NCBI GenBank assembly: GCA_900473795.1
Contig: UCMT01000021.1
Location: 62,001-126,000 of the forward strand
DNA length: 64,000 nt
Source: Hyphomicrobiales bacterium
GTDB lineage: Bacteria > Pseudomonadota > Alphaproteobacteria > Rhizobiales > Rhizobiaceae
Direction of reading: 5' to 3'
Under the pieces are notes generated by a model that did no database searches, was not told where the DNA came from, and saw nothing but the letters and a program-made list of their open reading frames with translations. Position 1 is the stretch's first letter, and each line of letters opens with the position of its first letter. This document shows, one piece after another, positions 43,061 to 53,544 of the stretch. Both the position numbers and the translations under genes were made by a program.

Positions 43061-43672
43061 ATGCGCAGCCTGCCCCAGGGTATTCGCCATATCCCCGGCT
43101 TTCTCGACCGCGAGAAGCAGGAAGCGATGGTCGAGAGTATTCGCGCCATCGTCGCGGAGGCTCCGCTTTTTGTGCCGGCGATGCCGAAGACCGGAAAGCC
43201 GATGTCCGTGCGGATGACCAATTGCGGCGCGCTCGGCTGGGTGACGGACAGGGAGCGCGGCTATCGTTACCAGCCGGAGCACCCCGTCACCGGCAAGCCA
43301 TGGCCGCCCATGCCGGCCGTCCTTCTCGACCTCTGGCGCGCCGTTTCCGGCTCGTCCAAGGAGCCGCAGGCCTGCCTCGTCAACTACTATGCCGGGGATG
43401 CCCGCATGGGCTTGCATCAGGATCGCGACGAGCAGGATCTGGAGACGCCGGTCGTGTCTATTTCACTCGGCGATAGCTGTCTGTTTCGTGTGGGCGGGCG
43501 GGAGAGAAATGACAAAACCCTGTCGTTCAAGCTATCGAGCGGGGATGTCGTCGTGCTGGGCGGCGAGGGGCGCCTTGCCTTCCACGGTGTGGACAAGATC
43601 TACCCCAACACCTCGACGCTTCTGAAAAACGGCGGCCGCATCAACCTGACGCTTCGCCGGGTCAGCGTCTGA
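43061..43672 (+). CDS. alkB: AlkB-like Fe(II)/2-oxoglutarate dioxygenase
   Basis: 203 residues. The iron ligands are His119 and Asp121 in MGLHQDRDE with the preceding NYYAGDARMGLH, and the distal His in LAFHGVDKIY; the 2-oxoglutarate arginines lie in RINLTLRRV. AlkB removes methyl groups from alkylated DNA or RNA bases oxidatively. No Ada-box or Ada gene is near. It is convergent with coaA, with only 3 bp between the stops. Confidence 0.93.
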   Translation: MRSLPQGIRHIPGFLDREKQEAMVESIRAIVAEAPLFVPAMPKTGKPMSVRMTNCGALGWVTDRERGYRYQPEHPVTGKPWPPMPAVLLDLWRAVSGSSKEPQACLVNYYAGDARMGLHQDRDEQDLETPVVSISLGDSCLFRVGGRERNDKTLSFKLSSGDVVVLGGEGRLAFHGVDKIYPNTSTLLKNGGRINLTLRRVSV

Positions 43673-43675
43673 GCC

Positions 43676-44671
43676 TTACAGTTTGCGCAACGCCACCGTC
43701 TCGGTGAGGTGGTTCGGGCCCTTCTGCAGGATCAGGTCGGCACGCGGCCGCGTCGGGAGGATGTTCTGGCGAAGGTTCTTCAGGTTGATGTTGTGCCAGA
43801 GCCCCTCGGCGATCGAGAGCGCCTCCTCCTCGGTGACCTCCGCATAGCGCTTGAAGAAGGAATCCGGGTTGCGGAAAGCGGTCTGGCGCAGGCGCATGAA
43901 GCGGTTGACGTACCAGGCGTGGATCAGACTTTCCTCGGCGTCGATATAGATCGAGAAATCGAAGAAATCCGAGACCATAGGCACGATCTTGCCGTCTGCC
44001 GGCAGGTTGCGCGACTGCAGCACGTTGATGCCTTCGAAAATGAGGATATCCGGCCGGTCGATGACCTGGAACTGGTCCGGTAGCACGTCATAGGTCAGGT
44101 GCGAATAGCTTGGCGCCTTGACGTTCGGCTGGCCGGCCTTGATCGCCGACAGGAAGCGCAGGAGCGCGCCGATGTCATAGCTCTCGGGAAAGCCCTTGCG
44201 GTCCATCATGTGTTCCCGAAGCAGCGTCGCATTGGGAAAGAGGAAACCGTCGGTCGTCACCAGATCGACCTTCGGGCTGGACGGCCAGCGCGAGAGAAGT
44301 TCGGCGAGAATACGGGCCGTGGTCGATTTTCCGACGGCGACCGAACCGGCGATGCCGATGACGAAGGGCGTTTTCGCCTCGCCCGACATGCTGAGGAAAC
44401 GCTGCCGCTGGGCAAACAGCATCTGCGAGGATTCGACATGGGCCGACAGAAGCCGCGACAGCGACAGATAGATGCGCCGAACCTCATCGAGATCGACGGG
44501 GTCGTTGAGCGACCGCAGCCGTTGAACTTCGTCGGCCGTCAGTGTCAAAGGCGTGTCGGCGCGGAAGCGGGACCATTCGTCGGCCGAGAAGAAACGATAG
44601 GGGGAATAGTCGGTGTTGCCGAAATGATCCGGAATATCGGCTGGGCCTATGTCTTTTGCCGCGATGGTCAT
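43676..44671 (-). CDS. coaA: Pantothenate kinase, type I
   Basis: 331 residues. P-loop [17 protein letters not shown] (about 107-123), [10 protein letters not shown], and the CoaA-specific [17 protein letters not shown]. It phosphorylates pantothenate, the first committed step to coenzyme A. It closes the his operon, 7 bp after hisE, a conserved arrangement in Rhizobiaceae, so histidine and CoA supply genes share a transcript. Confidence 0.95.
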   Translation of the reverse strand: MTIAAKDIGPADIPDHFGNTDYSPYRFFSADEWSRFRADTPLTLTADEVQRLRSLNDPVDLDEVRRIYLSLSRLLSAHVESSQMLFAQRQRFLSMSGEAKTPFVIGIAGSVAVGKSTTARILAELLSRWPSSPKVDLVTTDGFLFPNATLLREHMMDRKGFPESYDIGALLRFLSAIKAGQPNVKAPSYSHLTYDVLPDQFQVIDRPDILIFEGINVLQSRNLPADGKIVPMVSDFFDFSIYIDAEESLIHAWYVNRFMRLRQTAFRNPDSFFKRYAEVTEEEALSIAEGLWHNINLKNLRQNILPTRPRADLILQKGPNHLTETVALRKL

Positions 44672-44678
44672 GAATTGT

Positions 44679-44993
44679 CTACCGGCTCGCCTTTTCCTGG
44701 AGACCCGACTGGCTGGTGCGCCGTTCGAGTTCGCTCATCACATCCTGCAACGGAATATCAGCAATTTTCAATACGACCATAAGGTGATAGAGCAGGTCGG
44801 CGCTCTCGGCAACGAGATTGGCGCGATCGTTGCTGATTGCGGCGATCACGGTTTCCACGGCTTCCTCGCCCAGCTTCTTCGCCGCCTTCGCCTGGCCATG
44901 GGCGACGAGCTTCGCCGTCCAGGAGTTCTCCGGCGACGCCGTGGCGCGCTCGGCGACGATCGCCTCGAGGTTGGAAAGGGAAAAGTCGCTCAT
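44679..44993 (-). CDS. hisE: Phosphoribosyl-ATP diphosphatase
   Basis: 104 residues of the MazG-like fold: [29 protein letters not shown] with the acidic metal-binding residues and [12 protein letters not shown]. It hydrolyses phosphoribosyl-ATP in histidine synthesis, as a stand-alone protein (not fused to HisI). Eighteen bp separate it from hisF. Confidence 0.95.
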   Translation of the reverse strand: MSDFSLSNLEAIVAERATASPENSWTAKLVAHGQAKAAKKLGEEAVETVIAAISNDRANLVAESADLLYHLMVVLKIADIPLQDVMSELERRTSQSGLQEKASR

Positions 44994-45011
44994 CTGTTTC
45001 CGTCCTGTCGC

Positions 45012-45788
45012 TCAGTCGAGCCGCATGGCGATGCCATGCTCTGCCATATAGCGCTTGGCTTGCCCGATGCTATAGGTGCCGAAATGGAAGATCGAGGCGG
45101 CAAGCACCGCCGTTGCATGTCCGTCGCGAATGCCTTCCACCATGTGGTCGAGATTGCCGACGCCGCCCGAGGCGATGACTGGCACGGAAACGCGGTCGGC
45201 GATGGTGCGGGTGAGCGCGATGTCATAGCCGGTCTTCTGGCCGTCGCGGTCCATCGAGGTCAAGAGCAGCTCGCCGGCGCCACGCTCCACCATCTTTTCG
45301 GCGAAGGCGACGGCATCGATACCGGTCGCCTGGCGTCCACCATGGGTGAAGATTTCCCAGCGGTCTTCCTCGCCCGGCTGCGACACCTTCTTGGAATCGA
45401 TCGAGACGACGATGCACTGGTTGCCGAACTTGTCGGCCGCCTCGGCGACGAAATCGGGATTCTTCACTGCGGCCGAGTTGATCGATACCTTGTCGGCGCC
45501 GGCGAGCAGCAGCTTACGGATATCGGCAACCGTGCGCACGCCGCCGCCGACGGTGAGCGGCATGAAACAATGGTCGGCAGTCCGCGCCACGACGTCGAAG
45601 ATGGTGTCGCGGTTATCCGAGGAGGCGGTGATGTCGAGGAAGCAGAGCTCATCGGCACCGGCGGCATCATAGGCCTTTGCCGATTCGACGGGGTCGCCGG
45701 CATCGATCAGGTCTACGAAGCTGACGCCCTTGACGACGCGGCCGTCCTTGACGTCCAGGCAGGGGATGACACGAGCTTTGAGGGTCAT
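45012..45788 (-). CDS. hisF: Imidazole glycerol phosphate synthase, cyclase subunit
   Basis: 258 residues, TIM barrel: [22 protein letters not shown] with the catalytic Asp, [15 protein letters not shown] segment ([13 protein letters not shown]), [13 protein letters not shown], and [13 protein letters not shown] with the second catalytic Asp. It pairs with HisH. The start at 45788 overlaps (TGA/ATG) a 36-codon frame upstream that is itself a copy of the hisF start; see the repeat at 45744-45895. Confidence 0.96.
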   Translation of the reverse strand: MTLKARVIPCLDVKDGRVVKGVSFVDLIDAGDPVESAKAYDAAGADELCFLDITASSDNRDTIFDVVARTADHCFMPLTVGGGVRTVADIRKLLLAGADKVSINSAAVKNPDFVAEAADKFGNQCIVVSIDSKKVSQPGEEDRWEIFTHGGRQATGIDAVAFAEKMVERGAGELLLTSMDRDGQKTGYDIALTRTIADRVSVPVIASGGVGNLDHMVEGIRDGHATAVLAASIFHFGTYSIGQAKRYMAEHGIAMRLD

Positions 45789-45895
45789 AGCACGGCCTCT
45801 CTCTTGGTTTGCGCATCCTCGCCGCTTTGCGGCTGCGGGCGTCGCGGCATGTCCTTGACGTTCAGGCAGGGGATGACACGGGCTCTGAGGGTCAT
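45744..45895 (-). repeat. Tandem duplication of the hisF 5' end, forming a 36-codon coupled frame
   Basis: The first 45 bp of hisF (45788 down to 45744) recur at 45895 down to 45851 with only 3 mismatches. The upstream copy overlaps the hisA stop (ATGA), encodes [15 protein letters not shown] and then 21 unrelated residues, and stops at 45785 inside the hisF start (CTATGA). The simplest reading is a 107-bp tandem duplication that left a relic start, keeping translational coupling through a mini-frame. Confidence 0.85.
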
Positions 45896-46635
45896 GCCGC
45901 TTTTCCTTTCGCGTCGCGAATAAGCGCCAGCGCCTCGGCCGGGTCGATGCGCCCGTCATAGAGCGCACGGCCGGAAATGGCGCCTTCGAGCTTTGCCGCA
46001 TCGGGCGCGATCATCCGGCGGATATCGTCCATCGAGGCAAGGCCGCCCGACGCGATGACCGGGATCGACACGGCGTCGGCCAGCTCCAGCGTCGACGCCC
46101 AGTTGATGCCGGTCAGGATGCCGTCGCGGTCGATATCAGTATAGATGATCGCCGAAACGCCGGCGCCCTCGAATTTCTGTGCCAGCTCGATGACGCCGAG
46201 TTCGGAAGCCTCCGCCCAGCCTTCGACCGCCACCTTGCCGCCCTTGGCGTCGATGCCGACGGCGACCTTGCCCGGGAATTTCCGGCAGGCCTCGATCACC
46301 AGCGCCGGATCGCGCACGGCGATGGTGCCGAGAATGACGCGGGCGAGGCCGCGCGACAGCCAGTTCTCGATATGCTCGAGCGTGCGAATGCCACCGCCGA
46401 GCTGCACCGGGTTTTTCGTGGCTTTCAGGATCGCATCGACGGCAGCACCGTTGACCGTCTCGCCGGCAAAGGCGCCGTTGAGATCGACCACGTGCAGCCA
46501 TTCGAATCCCTGGTCCTCGAAGGCCTTGGCCTGGGCGCCGGGGTCGGGATTGTAGACGGTCGCCTGTTCCATGTCGCCGAGTTTGAGGCGCACGCACTGG
46601 CCGTCTTTGAGGTCGATGGCGGGAAAAAGGATCAT
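45892..46635 (-). CDS. hisA: Phosphoribosylformimino-5-aminoimidazole carboxamide ribotide isomerase
   Basis: 247 residues: [16 protein letters not shown] (catalytic Asp), [31 protein letters not shown] (second Asp) and [13 protein letters not shown]. It carries out the Amadori rearrangement before HisHF. It follows hisH by 1 bp, and its stop overlaps the duplicated hisF-like start. Confidence 0.96.
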   Translation of the reverse strand: MILFPAIDLKDGQCVRLKLGDMEQATVYNPDPGAQAKAFEDQGFEWLHVVDLNGAFAGETVNGAAVDAILKATKNPVQLGGGIRTLEHIENWLSRGLARVILGTIAVRDPALVIEACRKFPGKVAVGIDAKGGKVAVEGWAEASELGVIELAQKFEGAGVSAIIYTDIDRDGILTGINWASTLELADAVSIPVIASGGLASMDDIRRMIAPDAAKLEGAISGRALYDGRIDPAEALALIRDAKGKAA

Positions 46636-46636
46636 G

Positions 46637-47287
46637 TCAGGGCTTCCAGCGCAGAAAATTCGAGATGAGGGCGAGGCCGAGCGTCTGGCTCTTTTCCGGG
46701 TGGAACTGCGCGCCCGCCTTGTTGCCGCTGGCGACGAAGGCGGTCACCGCGCCGCCATAGGAGGTCGTGGCGATCAGATCGTCCGGATGTTCGACGGCAA
46801 GATGGTAGGAATGGACGAAATAGGCGTGCAGCCCATCCTCGCCGGTCTTGATGCCATCGAACAGAGGATGCGGCTTCTTCAGCTCCAGCGTGTTCCAGCC
46901 GATCTGTGGGATTTTCAATGTGGGATCAGAGGGTACCATCTCGACGACATCGCCCTTGATCCAGCCCAACCCTTGGGTTGTTGTCTTTTCAAGGCCGCGC
47001 GAAGACATCAGCTGCATACCGACGCAGATGCCGAGGAAGGGACGCGCGGAGTTTTCCACCGCTTCCGTCAGGGCCTCCTGCATCCCGTCGACGGCGTCGA
47101 GACCGCGGCGGCAGTCGGCATAAGCGCCGACACCGGGCAGGACGATGCGGTCGGCGCTTGCGACGCGGTCGGCCTTGTCGGTGAGCTCGATCTCGGCGTC
47201 CAGGCCGGCTTCACGTGCTGCACGCTCGAAGGCTTTCGTCGCCGAGCGCAGATTGCCGGATCCATAGTCGATGATCGCAACGCGCAT
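46637..47287 (-). CDS. hisH: Imidazole glycerol phosphate synthase, glutaminase subunit
   Basis: 216 residues of the class I amidotransferase fold: nucleophile in [10 protein letters not shown], and the His-Glu pair in FHPEKSQ. It supplies ammonia to HisF. The ATG overlaps the stop of the DUF2628 gene, and hisA begins 1 bp after its own stop, so all are coupled. Confidence 0.96.
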   Translation of the reverse strand: MRVAIIDYGSGNLRSATKAFERAAREAGLDAEIELTDKADRVASADRIVLPGVGAYADCRRGLDAVDGMQEALTEAVENSARPFLGICVGMQLMSSRGLEKTTTQGLGWIKGDVVEMVPSDPTLKIPQIGWNTLELKKPHPLFDGIKTGEDGLHAYFVHSYHLAVEHPDDLIATTSYGGAVTAFVASGNKAGAQFHPEKSQTLGLALISNFLRWKP

Positions 47288-47760
47288 CAGCGTTCTCCAT
47301 AATTCTCAAACAGGCCGAAAGCGGTGCGGCCTTCGGATTTTGCCGTCGTCGGCGGCAGCGCCGGAGGCTGCCACACGGTATCGCCGGGCGCATGCGCAGC
47401 TGTTTCGTGGTCGTAGATCATTTCGGCAAGGGCCAGATCATCGGTCACAATGACCGACTGGAGTGTCCAGCCGTCAGCTTCCAGACGCCGGGCAACAAAG
47501 GCCGGACCTTCGAGGGCGACCAGAAGGCGCAGCGCCAGTCCGACCAGTAGCCCGGCCAGCATGACGCGCGGCTCTGAGGTCAGGGTCGTCACGATCGACT
47601 GCAGGATGGCAACGGCGATGCCGGCAATCCACTGACGTTTGAAGAGCAGCCAGATCGCCGGAAAGAGGAAGGCAATCCAGGAAACCTTGTCGGCGATGAA
47701 CCGCGTATCCTCATCGTTTCTGAGGGCGGCGGGTGGTGTCAGAACCAGATAGGAGGCCAT
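47287..47760 (-). CDS. DUF2628 membrane protein in the his operon
   Basis: 157 residues. Residues 2-12 ([11 protein letters not shown]) precede two or three hydrophobic segments ([44 protein letters not shown]), then a soluble tail with [30 protein letters not shown]. This layout is that of the DUF2628 proteins found between hisB and hisH throughout Rhizobiales; the function is unknown. The ATG at 47760 is preferred; a TTG three codons upstream is also in frame. Confidence 0.85.
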   Translation of the reverse strand: MASYLVLTPPAALRNDEDTRFIADKVSWIAFLFPAIWLLFKRQWIAGIAVAILQSIVTTLTSEPRVMLAGLLVGLALRLLVALEGPAFVARRLEADGWTLQSVIVTDDLALAEMIYDHETAAHAPGDTVWQPPALPPTTAKSEGRTAFGLFENYGER

Positions 47761-47786
47761 GTCAGCCAACTTTCAAACTGGGCCGG

Positions 47787-48395
47787 TCAGACCAGCGTTC
47801 CCTTGGTGGAGGGAACACGGCCTGCCTGGCGCGGATCGATCTCTGTTGCCGTGCGAAGCACGCGGGCAACGGCCTTGAAGCAGGTTTCGGAGATATGATG
47901 GTTGTTGGCGCCGTAGATGTTCTGCACATGCAGCGTGATGCCGCCGTGCTGGGCCAGCGCCTGGAAGAATTCGCGCACCAGTTCGGTATCGAAGGTGCCG
48001 ATCTTCGGCGCCGAGAAGGCAACGTTCCAGACGAGGAACGGCCGGCCGGACACATCCACGGCGGCGCGCGTCATCGTCTCGTCCATGGCAAGGTCGAGCG
48101 AGGCGTAGCGGGTGATCCCGCGCCGGTCGCCGAGCGCCTTGGAGAGCGCCTGGCCGATGGCGATGCCGGTGTCTTCCACCGTGTGGTGGTCGTCGACATG
48201 CCGGTCGCCGTCGGCGGCGATGTCCATGTCGATCAGCGAATGGCGGGAAAGCTGTTCCAGCATATGGTCGAAGAAGCCGACGCCCGTCGAAATGCGCGAT
48301 GTGCCGGTGCCGTCAATGTTGACGGTCACGGTCACCGAGGTTTCGTTGGTCTTGCGCGAAACGCTGCCGGTGCGCTTGGCTTGCTGGTCTGCCAT
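47787..48395 (-). CDS. hisB: Imidazoleglycerol-phosphate dehydratase
   Basis: 202 residues, single-function form without the HisN-type phosphatase. Manganese-binding motifs are [12 protein letters not shown] and [26 protein letters not shown] is the family N-terminal block. The ATG at 48395 has GGGAG 6-7 nt upstream; eleven further in-frame codons upstream lack support. First gene of the his operon, divergent from hslV. Confidence 0.96.
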   Translation of the reverse strand: MADQQAKRTGSVSRKTNETSVTVTVNIDGTGTSRISTGVGFFDHMLEQLSRHSLIDMDIAADGDRHVDDHHTVEDTGIAIGQALSKALGDRRGITRYASLDLAMDETMTRAAVDVSGRPFLVWNVAFSAPKIGTFDTELVREFFQALAQHGGITLHVQNIYGANNHHISETCFKAVARVLRTATEIDPRQAGRVPSTKGTLV

Positions 48396-48618
48396 CAGGT
48401 TCTCCCAACTGTCATAGAGCCGCTCCATATCAGGCGGTGGGCGAAATATCCAGAAGCGCCGCCGCGATTCTCGCCGACGCGAAACAGGCCGGACTTCTTA
48501 CGACAGGGAGCGCGATGCGGGCTATTTGCAATCGGCAAAACCGCTCTTACATAGGCTTCAACAGGGCCGATGTGCGGCTCTTCGAAAAAGGCCCGGCAGG
48601 TGGGCAGGTAGGTATTTC

Positions 48619-49143
48619 ATGACAACAATTATTACCGTCCGCAAGGGCGGCCAGGTGGTGATGGCGGGCGATGGCCAGGTGAGCCTTGGCCAGACCGTGA
48701 TGAAGGGCAATGCGCGGAAGGTCCGCCGCCTCGCCAAGGGGGACGTGATTGCCGGTTTTGCCGGCGCCACCGCCGATGCCTTCACGCTGCTGGAGCGGCT
48801 GGAGGCCAAGCTCGAGCAGTACCCGGACCAGCTGATGCGCGCGGCCGTCGAGCTTGCCAAGGACTGGCGCACCAACAAATATCTGCGCAATCTCGAAGCG
48901 ATGATGCTGGTCGCCGACAAGTCGATCACGCTGGCGATCACCGGCAATGGCGATGTGCTCGAGCCCGAACATGGCACGATCGCCATCGGCTCGGGCGGCA
49001 ATTTTGCCTTTGCGGCTGCCCGCGCGCTGATGGATTCGGACAAGACAGCCGAAGAGATCGCCCGCCGGGCGATGGAGATCGCCGGCGATATCTGCGTCTA
49101 TACCAACGGCAACATCGTCATTGAAAAGCTCGATGCAGCCTGA
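48619..49143 (+). CDS. hslV: ATP-dependent protease subunit HslV
   Basis: 174 residues of the proteasome-beta fold. The mature enzyme begins at the catalytic Thr2 ([22 protein letters not shown]); conserved [20 protein letters not shown] follows. It degrades proteins fed by HslU. GGCAGGTAGG lies upstream of the ATG. A GNAT gene intervenes before hslU. Confidence 0.97.
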   Translation: MTTIITVRKGGQVVMAGDGQVSLGQTVMKGNARKVRRLAKGDVIAGFAGATADAFTLLERLEAKLEQYPDQLMRAAVELAKDWRTNKYLRNLEAMMLVADKSITLAITGNGDVLEPEHGTIAIGSGGNFAFAAARALMDSDKTAEEIARRAMEIAGDICVYTNGNIVIEKLDAA

Positions 49144-49612
49144 TCCGTCCATCGCCTTCACGGCTGTTGACGAGAGCCATATGCCAACGCTGTTCGGCTG
49201 GCTTTCGCAGCGGCATGTGCGGCAATGGTGGGGTGAGCCGGATGAGGAACTGAAACTGATCCGTGATGGCTGCCTAACCGGCGAAGTCGAAGGCTTCGTC
49301 TTTTCGGTCGATGGCGAACCGGCCGGCTACATCCAGTCCTGGCTGCCGACGCAATATGAGAGCGAGCCCTGGGCTAAGGATCTGACGCCGGATACGCCGG
49401 GTGTCGACATTTTTGTCGGACCGCCCTGCATGATCGGCAAGGGCGTGGCGCCCGCGGTGATCAGAGCCTTTGCGGCGAGACTTTTTGCAGGCACCGCGCC
49501 GCGGATCATCATCGATCCCGATGCAGAGAATAAGCGGGCCCTGCGGGCCTATGCCAAGGCGGGCTTTACCGCTTATGGCGAATGGAACGACAGCAACGGG
49601 CGAACATTTTGA
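49133..49612 (+). CDS. GNAT acetyltransferase, aminoglycoside 6'-acetyltransferase-like
   Basis: 159 residues. It contains [20 protein letters not shown], a D-loop [29 protein letters not shown] (acetyl-CoA site, GKGVAP) and [21 protein letters not shown], the layout of AAC(6')-type and related chromosomal acetyltransferases. Substrate unknown; resistance should not be assumed. The ATG lies inside the end of hslV (11-bp overlap), and hslU starts 34 bp later, so it is translated with the protease genes. Confidence 0.82.
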   Translation: MQPDPSIAFTAVDESHMPTLFGWLSQRHVRQWWGEPDEELKLIRDGCLTGEVEGFVFSVDGEPAGYIQSWLPTQYESEPWAKDLTPDTPGVDIFVGPPCMIGKGVAPAVIRAFAARLFAGTAPRIIIDPDAENKRALRAYAKAGFTAYGEWNDSNGRTF

Positions 49613-49646
49613 TGGAGCTGACCCGGACAGAATTTGAGAGGATGTC

Positions 49647-50951
49647 ATGACCACATTTTCACCCCGCGAAATCGTGTCGGAGCTCGACCGGTTCATCATC
49701 GGCCAGCACGATGCCAAGCGTGCTGTCGCCATCGCTCTGCGCAACCGCTGGCGCCGCCAGCAGCTCACCGACGAACTCCGCGACGAGGTGATGCCGAAGA
49801 ATATCCTGATGATCGGTCCGACCGGCGTCGGCAAGACGGAAATCTCCCGCCGCCTCGCCAAGCTGGCCGGCGCCCCCTTCATCAAGGTCGAGGCGACGAA
49901 ATTCACCGAAGTGGGCTATGTCGGCCGCGATGTCGAGCAGATCGTCCGTGACCTCGTCGAGGTCGGTATCGGCCTTGTGCGCGAAAAGAAGCGCGCTGAC
50001 GTCAAGGCCAAGGCGCATCTGAACGCCGAGGAACGTGTGCTCGATGTGCTGGTCGGCGCCACCGCGTCTCCTGCGACGCGCGACAGCTTCCGCAAGAAAC
50101 TGCGCGCCAACGAACTGGACGACAAGGAAATCGACATCGATATTGCCGACACATCGACGCCCGGCGGCTTCGAGATTCCCGGCATGCCCGGCGCCAATAT
50201 CGGCGTCCTCAACCTGTCGGAGATGTTCGGCAAGGCGATGGGTCAGCGCACCAAGAAGGTTCGCACCACGGTCAAGGACAGCTACGGCATCCTGATCAAC
50301 GATGAATCCGACAAGCTGCTCGACAACGAGGAGATCCAGCGCGAAGCGGTGCGCTCCGCGGAAAACGACGGCATCGTCTTCCTCGACGAGATCGACAAGA
50401 TCGCGGCGCGCGACGGCGGCATGGGCGCAGGTGTTTCCCGCGAAGGCGTGCAGCGCGACTTGCTTCCGCTCGTCGAAGGCACGACGGTTGCGACCAAGTA
50501 TGGCCCGGTGAAGACCGACCATATCCTGTTCATCGCCTCGGGGGCGTTCCACGTCTCGAAGCCCTCGGACCTCCTGCCTGAGCTCCAGGGCCGCCTGCCG
50601 ATCCGTGTCGAGCTGAAGGCGCTGACCAAGGAAGACTTCCGCCGTATCCTGACGGAAACGGAAGTCAGCCTGATCCGCCAGTACAAGGCGCTCTTGGAAA
50701 CGGAAGGTGTCAACCTGGACTTCACCGACGACGCAATTGACGCACTCGCTGATGTTGCCGTTATGCTCAACTCGAGCGTCGAGAATATCGGCGCCCGGCG
50801 GCTGCAGACGGTGATGGAGCGGGTGCTCGATGAAATCTCCTATGTGGCGCCGGACAAGTCCGGCGAATCGCTGAAGATCGACGCGGACTATGTGAAGAAG
50901 CATGTCGGCGATCTCGCCGCCAATACGGACCTGTCGCGTTATATCCTCTGA
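49647..50951 (+). CDS. hslU: HslU, ATPase subunit of the HslUV protease
   Basis: 434 residues. AAA+ motifs: Walker [19 protein letters not shown], pore loop VGYVGRDVE, Walker [15 protein letters not shown], sensor and arginine-finger region [15 protein letters not shown], and the C-terminal DLSRYIL that docks into HslV. It unfolds substrates for HslV. GAGAGGATGTC precedes the ATG; a strong terminator follows. Confidence 0.97.
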   Translation: MTTFSPREIVSELDRFIIGQHDAKRAVAIALRNRWRRQQLTDELRDEVMPKNILMIGPTGVGKTEISRRLAKLAGAPFIKVEATKFTEVGYVGRDVEQIVRDLVEVGIGLVREKKRADVKAKAHLNAEERVLDVLVGATASPATRDSFRKKLRANELDDKEIDIDIADTSTPGGFEIPGMPGANIGVLNLSEMFGKAMGQRTKKVRTTVKDSYGILINDESDKLLDNEEIQREAVRSAENDGIVFLDEIDKIAARDGGMGAGVSREGVQRDLLPLVEGTTVATKYGPVKTDHILFIASGAFHVSKPSDLLPELQGRLPIRVELKALTKEDFRRILTETEVSLIRQYKALLETEGVNLDFTDDAIDALADVAVMLNSSVENIGARRLQTVMERVLDEISYVAPDKSGESLKIDADYVKKHVGDLAANTDLSRYIL

Positions 50952-50976
50952 ACGGCACCGCATTGCGAAACTGAAC

Positions 50977-51006
50977 AGGGCGCCCGATGGGGCGCCCTTG
51001 TTGTTT
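50977..51006 (+). terminator. Rho-independent terminator of hslU
   Basis: AGGGCGCCC (50977-50985) pairs with GGGCGCCCT (50990-50998) over a 4-nt loop and is followed by TGTTGTTT. It begins 26 bp past the stop. Confidence 0.85.
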
Positions 51007-51120
51007 CCGGAGGCTGCACGCGATAAGCGTTTCTGCGTGCCGGGCATGATTCCGACACGATCTTGCCGCATGCGTCCCCGCGCATCAAAGCCAGTCTTGC
51101 CAGGTCACAGGAAACCGTTC

Positions 51121-52071
51121 GTGCGCGCCATCGTTCAAATGCTTGTTCTTGCGGGAATGATTCTCGCCACCGGTCCCGCTCTTGCCGACGGACTGCGCGT
51201 CGTGCCCGAAGGCAACCGCTATCAGGAGCAGCCGAACGTGCCGGGCGCCTCTGTGCGGCGGACGAAGGCCGGCAAGACATCCTTCGACGCGAAATACGAG
51301 AAGGTACGCAATCTTCTCGCCAGCGACGGCAAGCTGATCAGCAAGATCAAGTCGACGGCGCGTGCCTATGGCATCGATCCGATCCACATGGTCGGCGCCA
51401 TCGTCGGCGAGCATACTTACAATGTCGATGCCTATGACCGGCTGCAGTCCTATTACGTCAAGGCGGCCGCCTATGCCGGCGACAGCTTCCGCTTCGGCTA
51501 TGAGGGCGAAAGTGTGGACCAATTCGTGTCGCGGCCGGAATTTGCCAAATGCGAGGGCAAGAAGAGCTCCTATGCGCTGTGGAGCTGCCGCGAAAGCGTG
51601 TGGGACAGTCAGTTCCGCGGCAATACGGTCGGTGGAACGTCCTATCCGAACAACCGCTTCAGCGCCGTCTTCTTCCAGCCGTTTTTCGCCGGCCAGACAT
51701 TCGGCCTGGGACAGATCAATCCGCTGACCGCCCTGATGCTGACCGACATGGTGTCGCGCGTTTCCGGCTATGACCGGCTCGATGAAAATAACGCGTCCGG
51801 CGTCTACGCGGCGATCATGGATCCCGATCAGTCGCTCGCCTACATGGCGGCCTCGATCCGTCATTCGATCGACGCCTACAAGTCGATCGCCGGCATGGAT
51901 ATTTCCGGCAATCCCGGCATCACCGCGACCCTCTACAATGTCGGCAATCCCGACCAGCGCGCCGCAGCACTTGCCGCCAGAAACCAGGGCGGCGAGGTGC
52001 AATGGCCGGAGGAAAATTATTATGGCTGGCTGGTCAACGATAAGCTGGCGGAATTGAAAGCGCTGCTTTAA
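51121..52071 (+). CDS. Exported DUF1402 protein with lysozyme-like features
   Basis: 316 residues from a GTG at 51121 (AGGAAA 6 nt upstream); this start gives a clean signal peptide MRAIVQMLVLAGMILATGPALA-DG. Several earlier in-frame codons run through the hslU terminator. The mature part has YGIDPIHMVGAIVGEHTYNVD, then FGLGQINPLTALMLTDMV and YMAASIRHSIDAYKS. It matches DUF1402. A glutamate followed by a G-x-GQINP loop is reminiscent of lytic transglycosylases, so a periplasmic wall hydrolase is possible; no enzyme activity can be claimed. Confidence 0.83.
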   Translation: MRAIVQMLVLAGMILATGPALADGLRVVPEGNRYQEQPNVPGASVRRTKAGKTSFDAKYEKVRNLLASDGKLISKIKSTARAYGIDPIHMVGAIVGEHTYNVDAYDRLQSYYVKAAAYAGDSFRFGYEGESVDQFVSRPEFAKCEGKKSSYALWSCRESVWDSQFRGNTVGGTSYPNNRFSAVFFQPFFAGQTFGLGQINPLTALMLTDMVSRVSGYDRLDENNASGVYAAIMDPDQSLAYMAASIRHSIDAYKSIAGMDISGNPGITATLYNVGNPDQRAAALAARNQGGEVQWPEENYYGWLVNDKLAELKALL

Positions 52072-52149
52072 CTTTCCTGAAATCGCCACACCTTTATGCG
52101 AGACTGAGCGGTTGGAGCCGCAAATGCGTGGCGGCGCGGAAAGCCATCC

Positions 52150-53544
52150 ATGGATATGAGACCGGAACCTTTCGAGCCGCCTGCGCCGATCCCGCGCACG
52201 GTGCCGCCGTCGCGGCTGCAAATCATCCGCACCGTGATGCGCAATCCGCTCGAATTGTGGGGTGAGCCCTCCTACACGCTGCCGTGGATCGATACGAAAT
52301 TCATCAACCAGCGAACCCTGATCGTCAACGACCCGAACTTGATCCGCCATGTGCTGGTCGAGAATGCCTCGAACTATGAAATGTCCAAGGTCCGCCGCCT
52401 CATCCTGCGGCCGATCCTGCGCGATGGACTGCTGACGGCCGAGGGCGAGGTGTGGAGACGCTCCCGCAAGGCGATGGCCCCGGTGTTCACGCCGCGCCAT
52501 GCAAGGGGTTTCGCCAAGCAGATGCTGGCAAAGACCGAGGAATACGTCGCGAAATACGCCGAGGCGGCAGCGGCCGGCGCGGTCGTCAACATCGCCAACG
52601 ATATGACCGAGCTCACCTTTGAGATTCTTTCCGAGACGCTGTTTTCCGGGGAGATCGCCACCGAGACCGAGGGGTTTGCCGACAGTGTCGAACGTCTGCT
52701 GCATCGCATGGGCCGCGTCGATCCCATGGACCTTCTGCTTGCGCCGCCCTGGGTGCCACGCCTGACGCGCATCGGCGGCGCCAAGGTGATGGCGGAATTC
52801 CGCGGCATCGTCGCAAAAACCATGGATCACCGCCGGCAGTTGATACGCTCCGATCCGGCATCGGCGCCGCAGGATTTTCTGACGCTGCTTCTGCAACTGG
52901 AACGACCAGACGGGCTTTCGACCGATGAAATATCCGACAATATCCTGACCTTCATCGGCGCCGGGCACGAAACGACGGCGCGCGCGCTTGCCTGGACGAT
53001 CTATTGCGTCGCCAATTCTCCGCATGTGCGCGAGAACATGGAGGCGGAAATCGATAGCGTGCTGTCGAACGGCGCCGAACCGGTAGACTGGCTCGATCTG
53101 ATGCCGCATGTACGCGCCGCCTTCGAAGAGGGAATGCGGCTCTATCCTCCGGCGCCCTCCATCAATCGTGCGGCGATCAAGGCCGATTCATGGACCTCGC
53201 CCGATGGCGAAAGAGTGGATATCCCCAAGGGCATCTCGGTCCTGATCATGCCCTGGACGCTGCATCGCCATGTGCTCTATTGGGAAAAACCGCGCGCCTT
53301 CATGCCGGAACGGTTCCTGCCCGAAAACCGCGACAAGCTGCACCGGTTCCAGTACCTGCCGTTCGGGGCAGGTCCGCGCACCTGCATCGGTGCCACCTTT
53401 GCCTTGCAGGAAGCGGTGATCGCGCTTGCCGTGATGATGAAACGCTTCCGGTTCGACATGACGCCGGAAACCAAGCCCTGGCCGGTACAGCGGCTGACGA
53501 CGCAGCCTAGGGGCGGGCTGCCGTTGACGGTGTCGGCTCGGTAA
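52150..53544 (+). CDS. Cytochrome P450
   Basis: 464 residues, soluble bacterial type. I-helix FIGAGHETTARAL (oxygen activation), the K-helix pair EGMRLYPP, and the haem loop FGAGPRTCIGATFA with the axial ligand Cys412. It is a monooxygenase of unknown substrate. No ferredoxin or ferredoxin reductase gene lies beside it, so electrons come from elsewhere. The ATG at 52150 or 52156 are both possible. Its last 38 bp overlap the convergent secreted-protein gene. Confidence 0.92.
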   Translation: MDMRPEPFEPPAPIPRTVPPSRLQIIRTVMRNPLELWGEPSYTLPWIDTKFINQRTLIVNDPNLIRHVLVENASNYEMSKVRRLILRPILRDGLLTAEGEVWRRSRKAMAPVFTPRHARGFAKQMLAKTEEYVAKYAEAAAAGAVVNIANDMTELTFEILSETLFSGEIATETEGFADSVERLLHRMGRVDPMDLLLAPPWVPRLTRIGGAKVMAEFRGIVAKTMDHRRQLIRSDPASAPQDFLTLLLQLERPDGLSTDEISDNILTFIGAGHETTARALAWTIYCVANSPHVRENMEAEIDSVLSNGAEPVDWLDLMPHVRAAFEEGMRLYPPAPSINRAAIKADSWTSPDGERVDIPKGISVLIMPWTLHRHVLYWEKPRAFMPERFLPENRDKLHRFQYLPFGAGPRTCIGATFALQEAVIALAVMMKRFRFDMTPETKPWPVQRLTTQPRGGLPLTVSAR

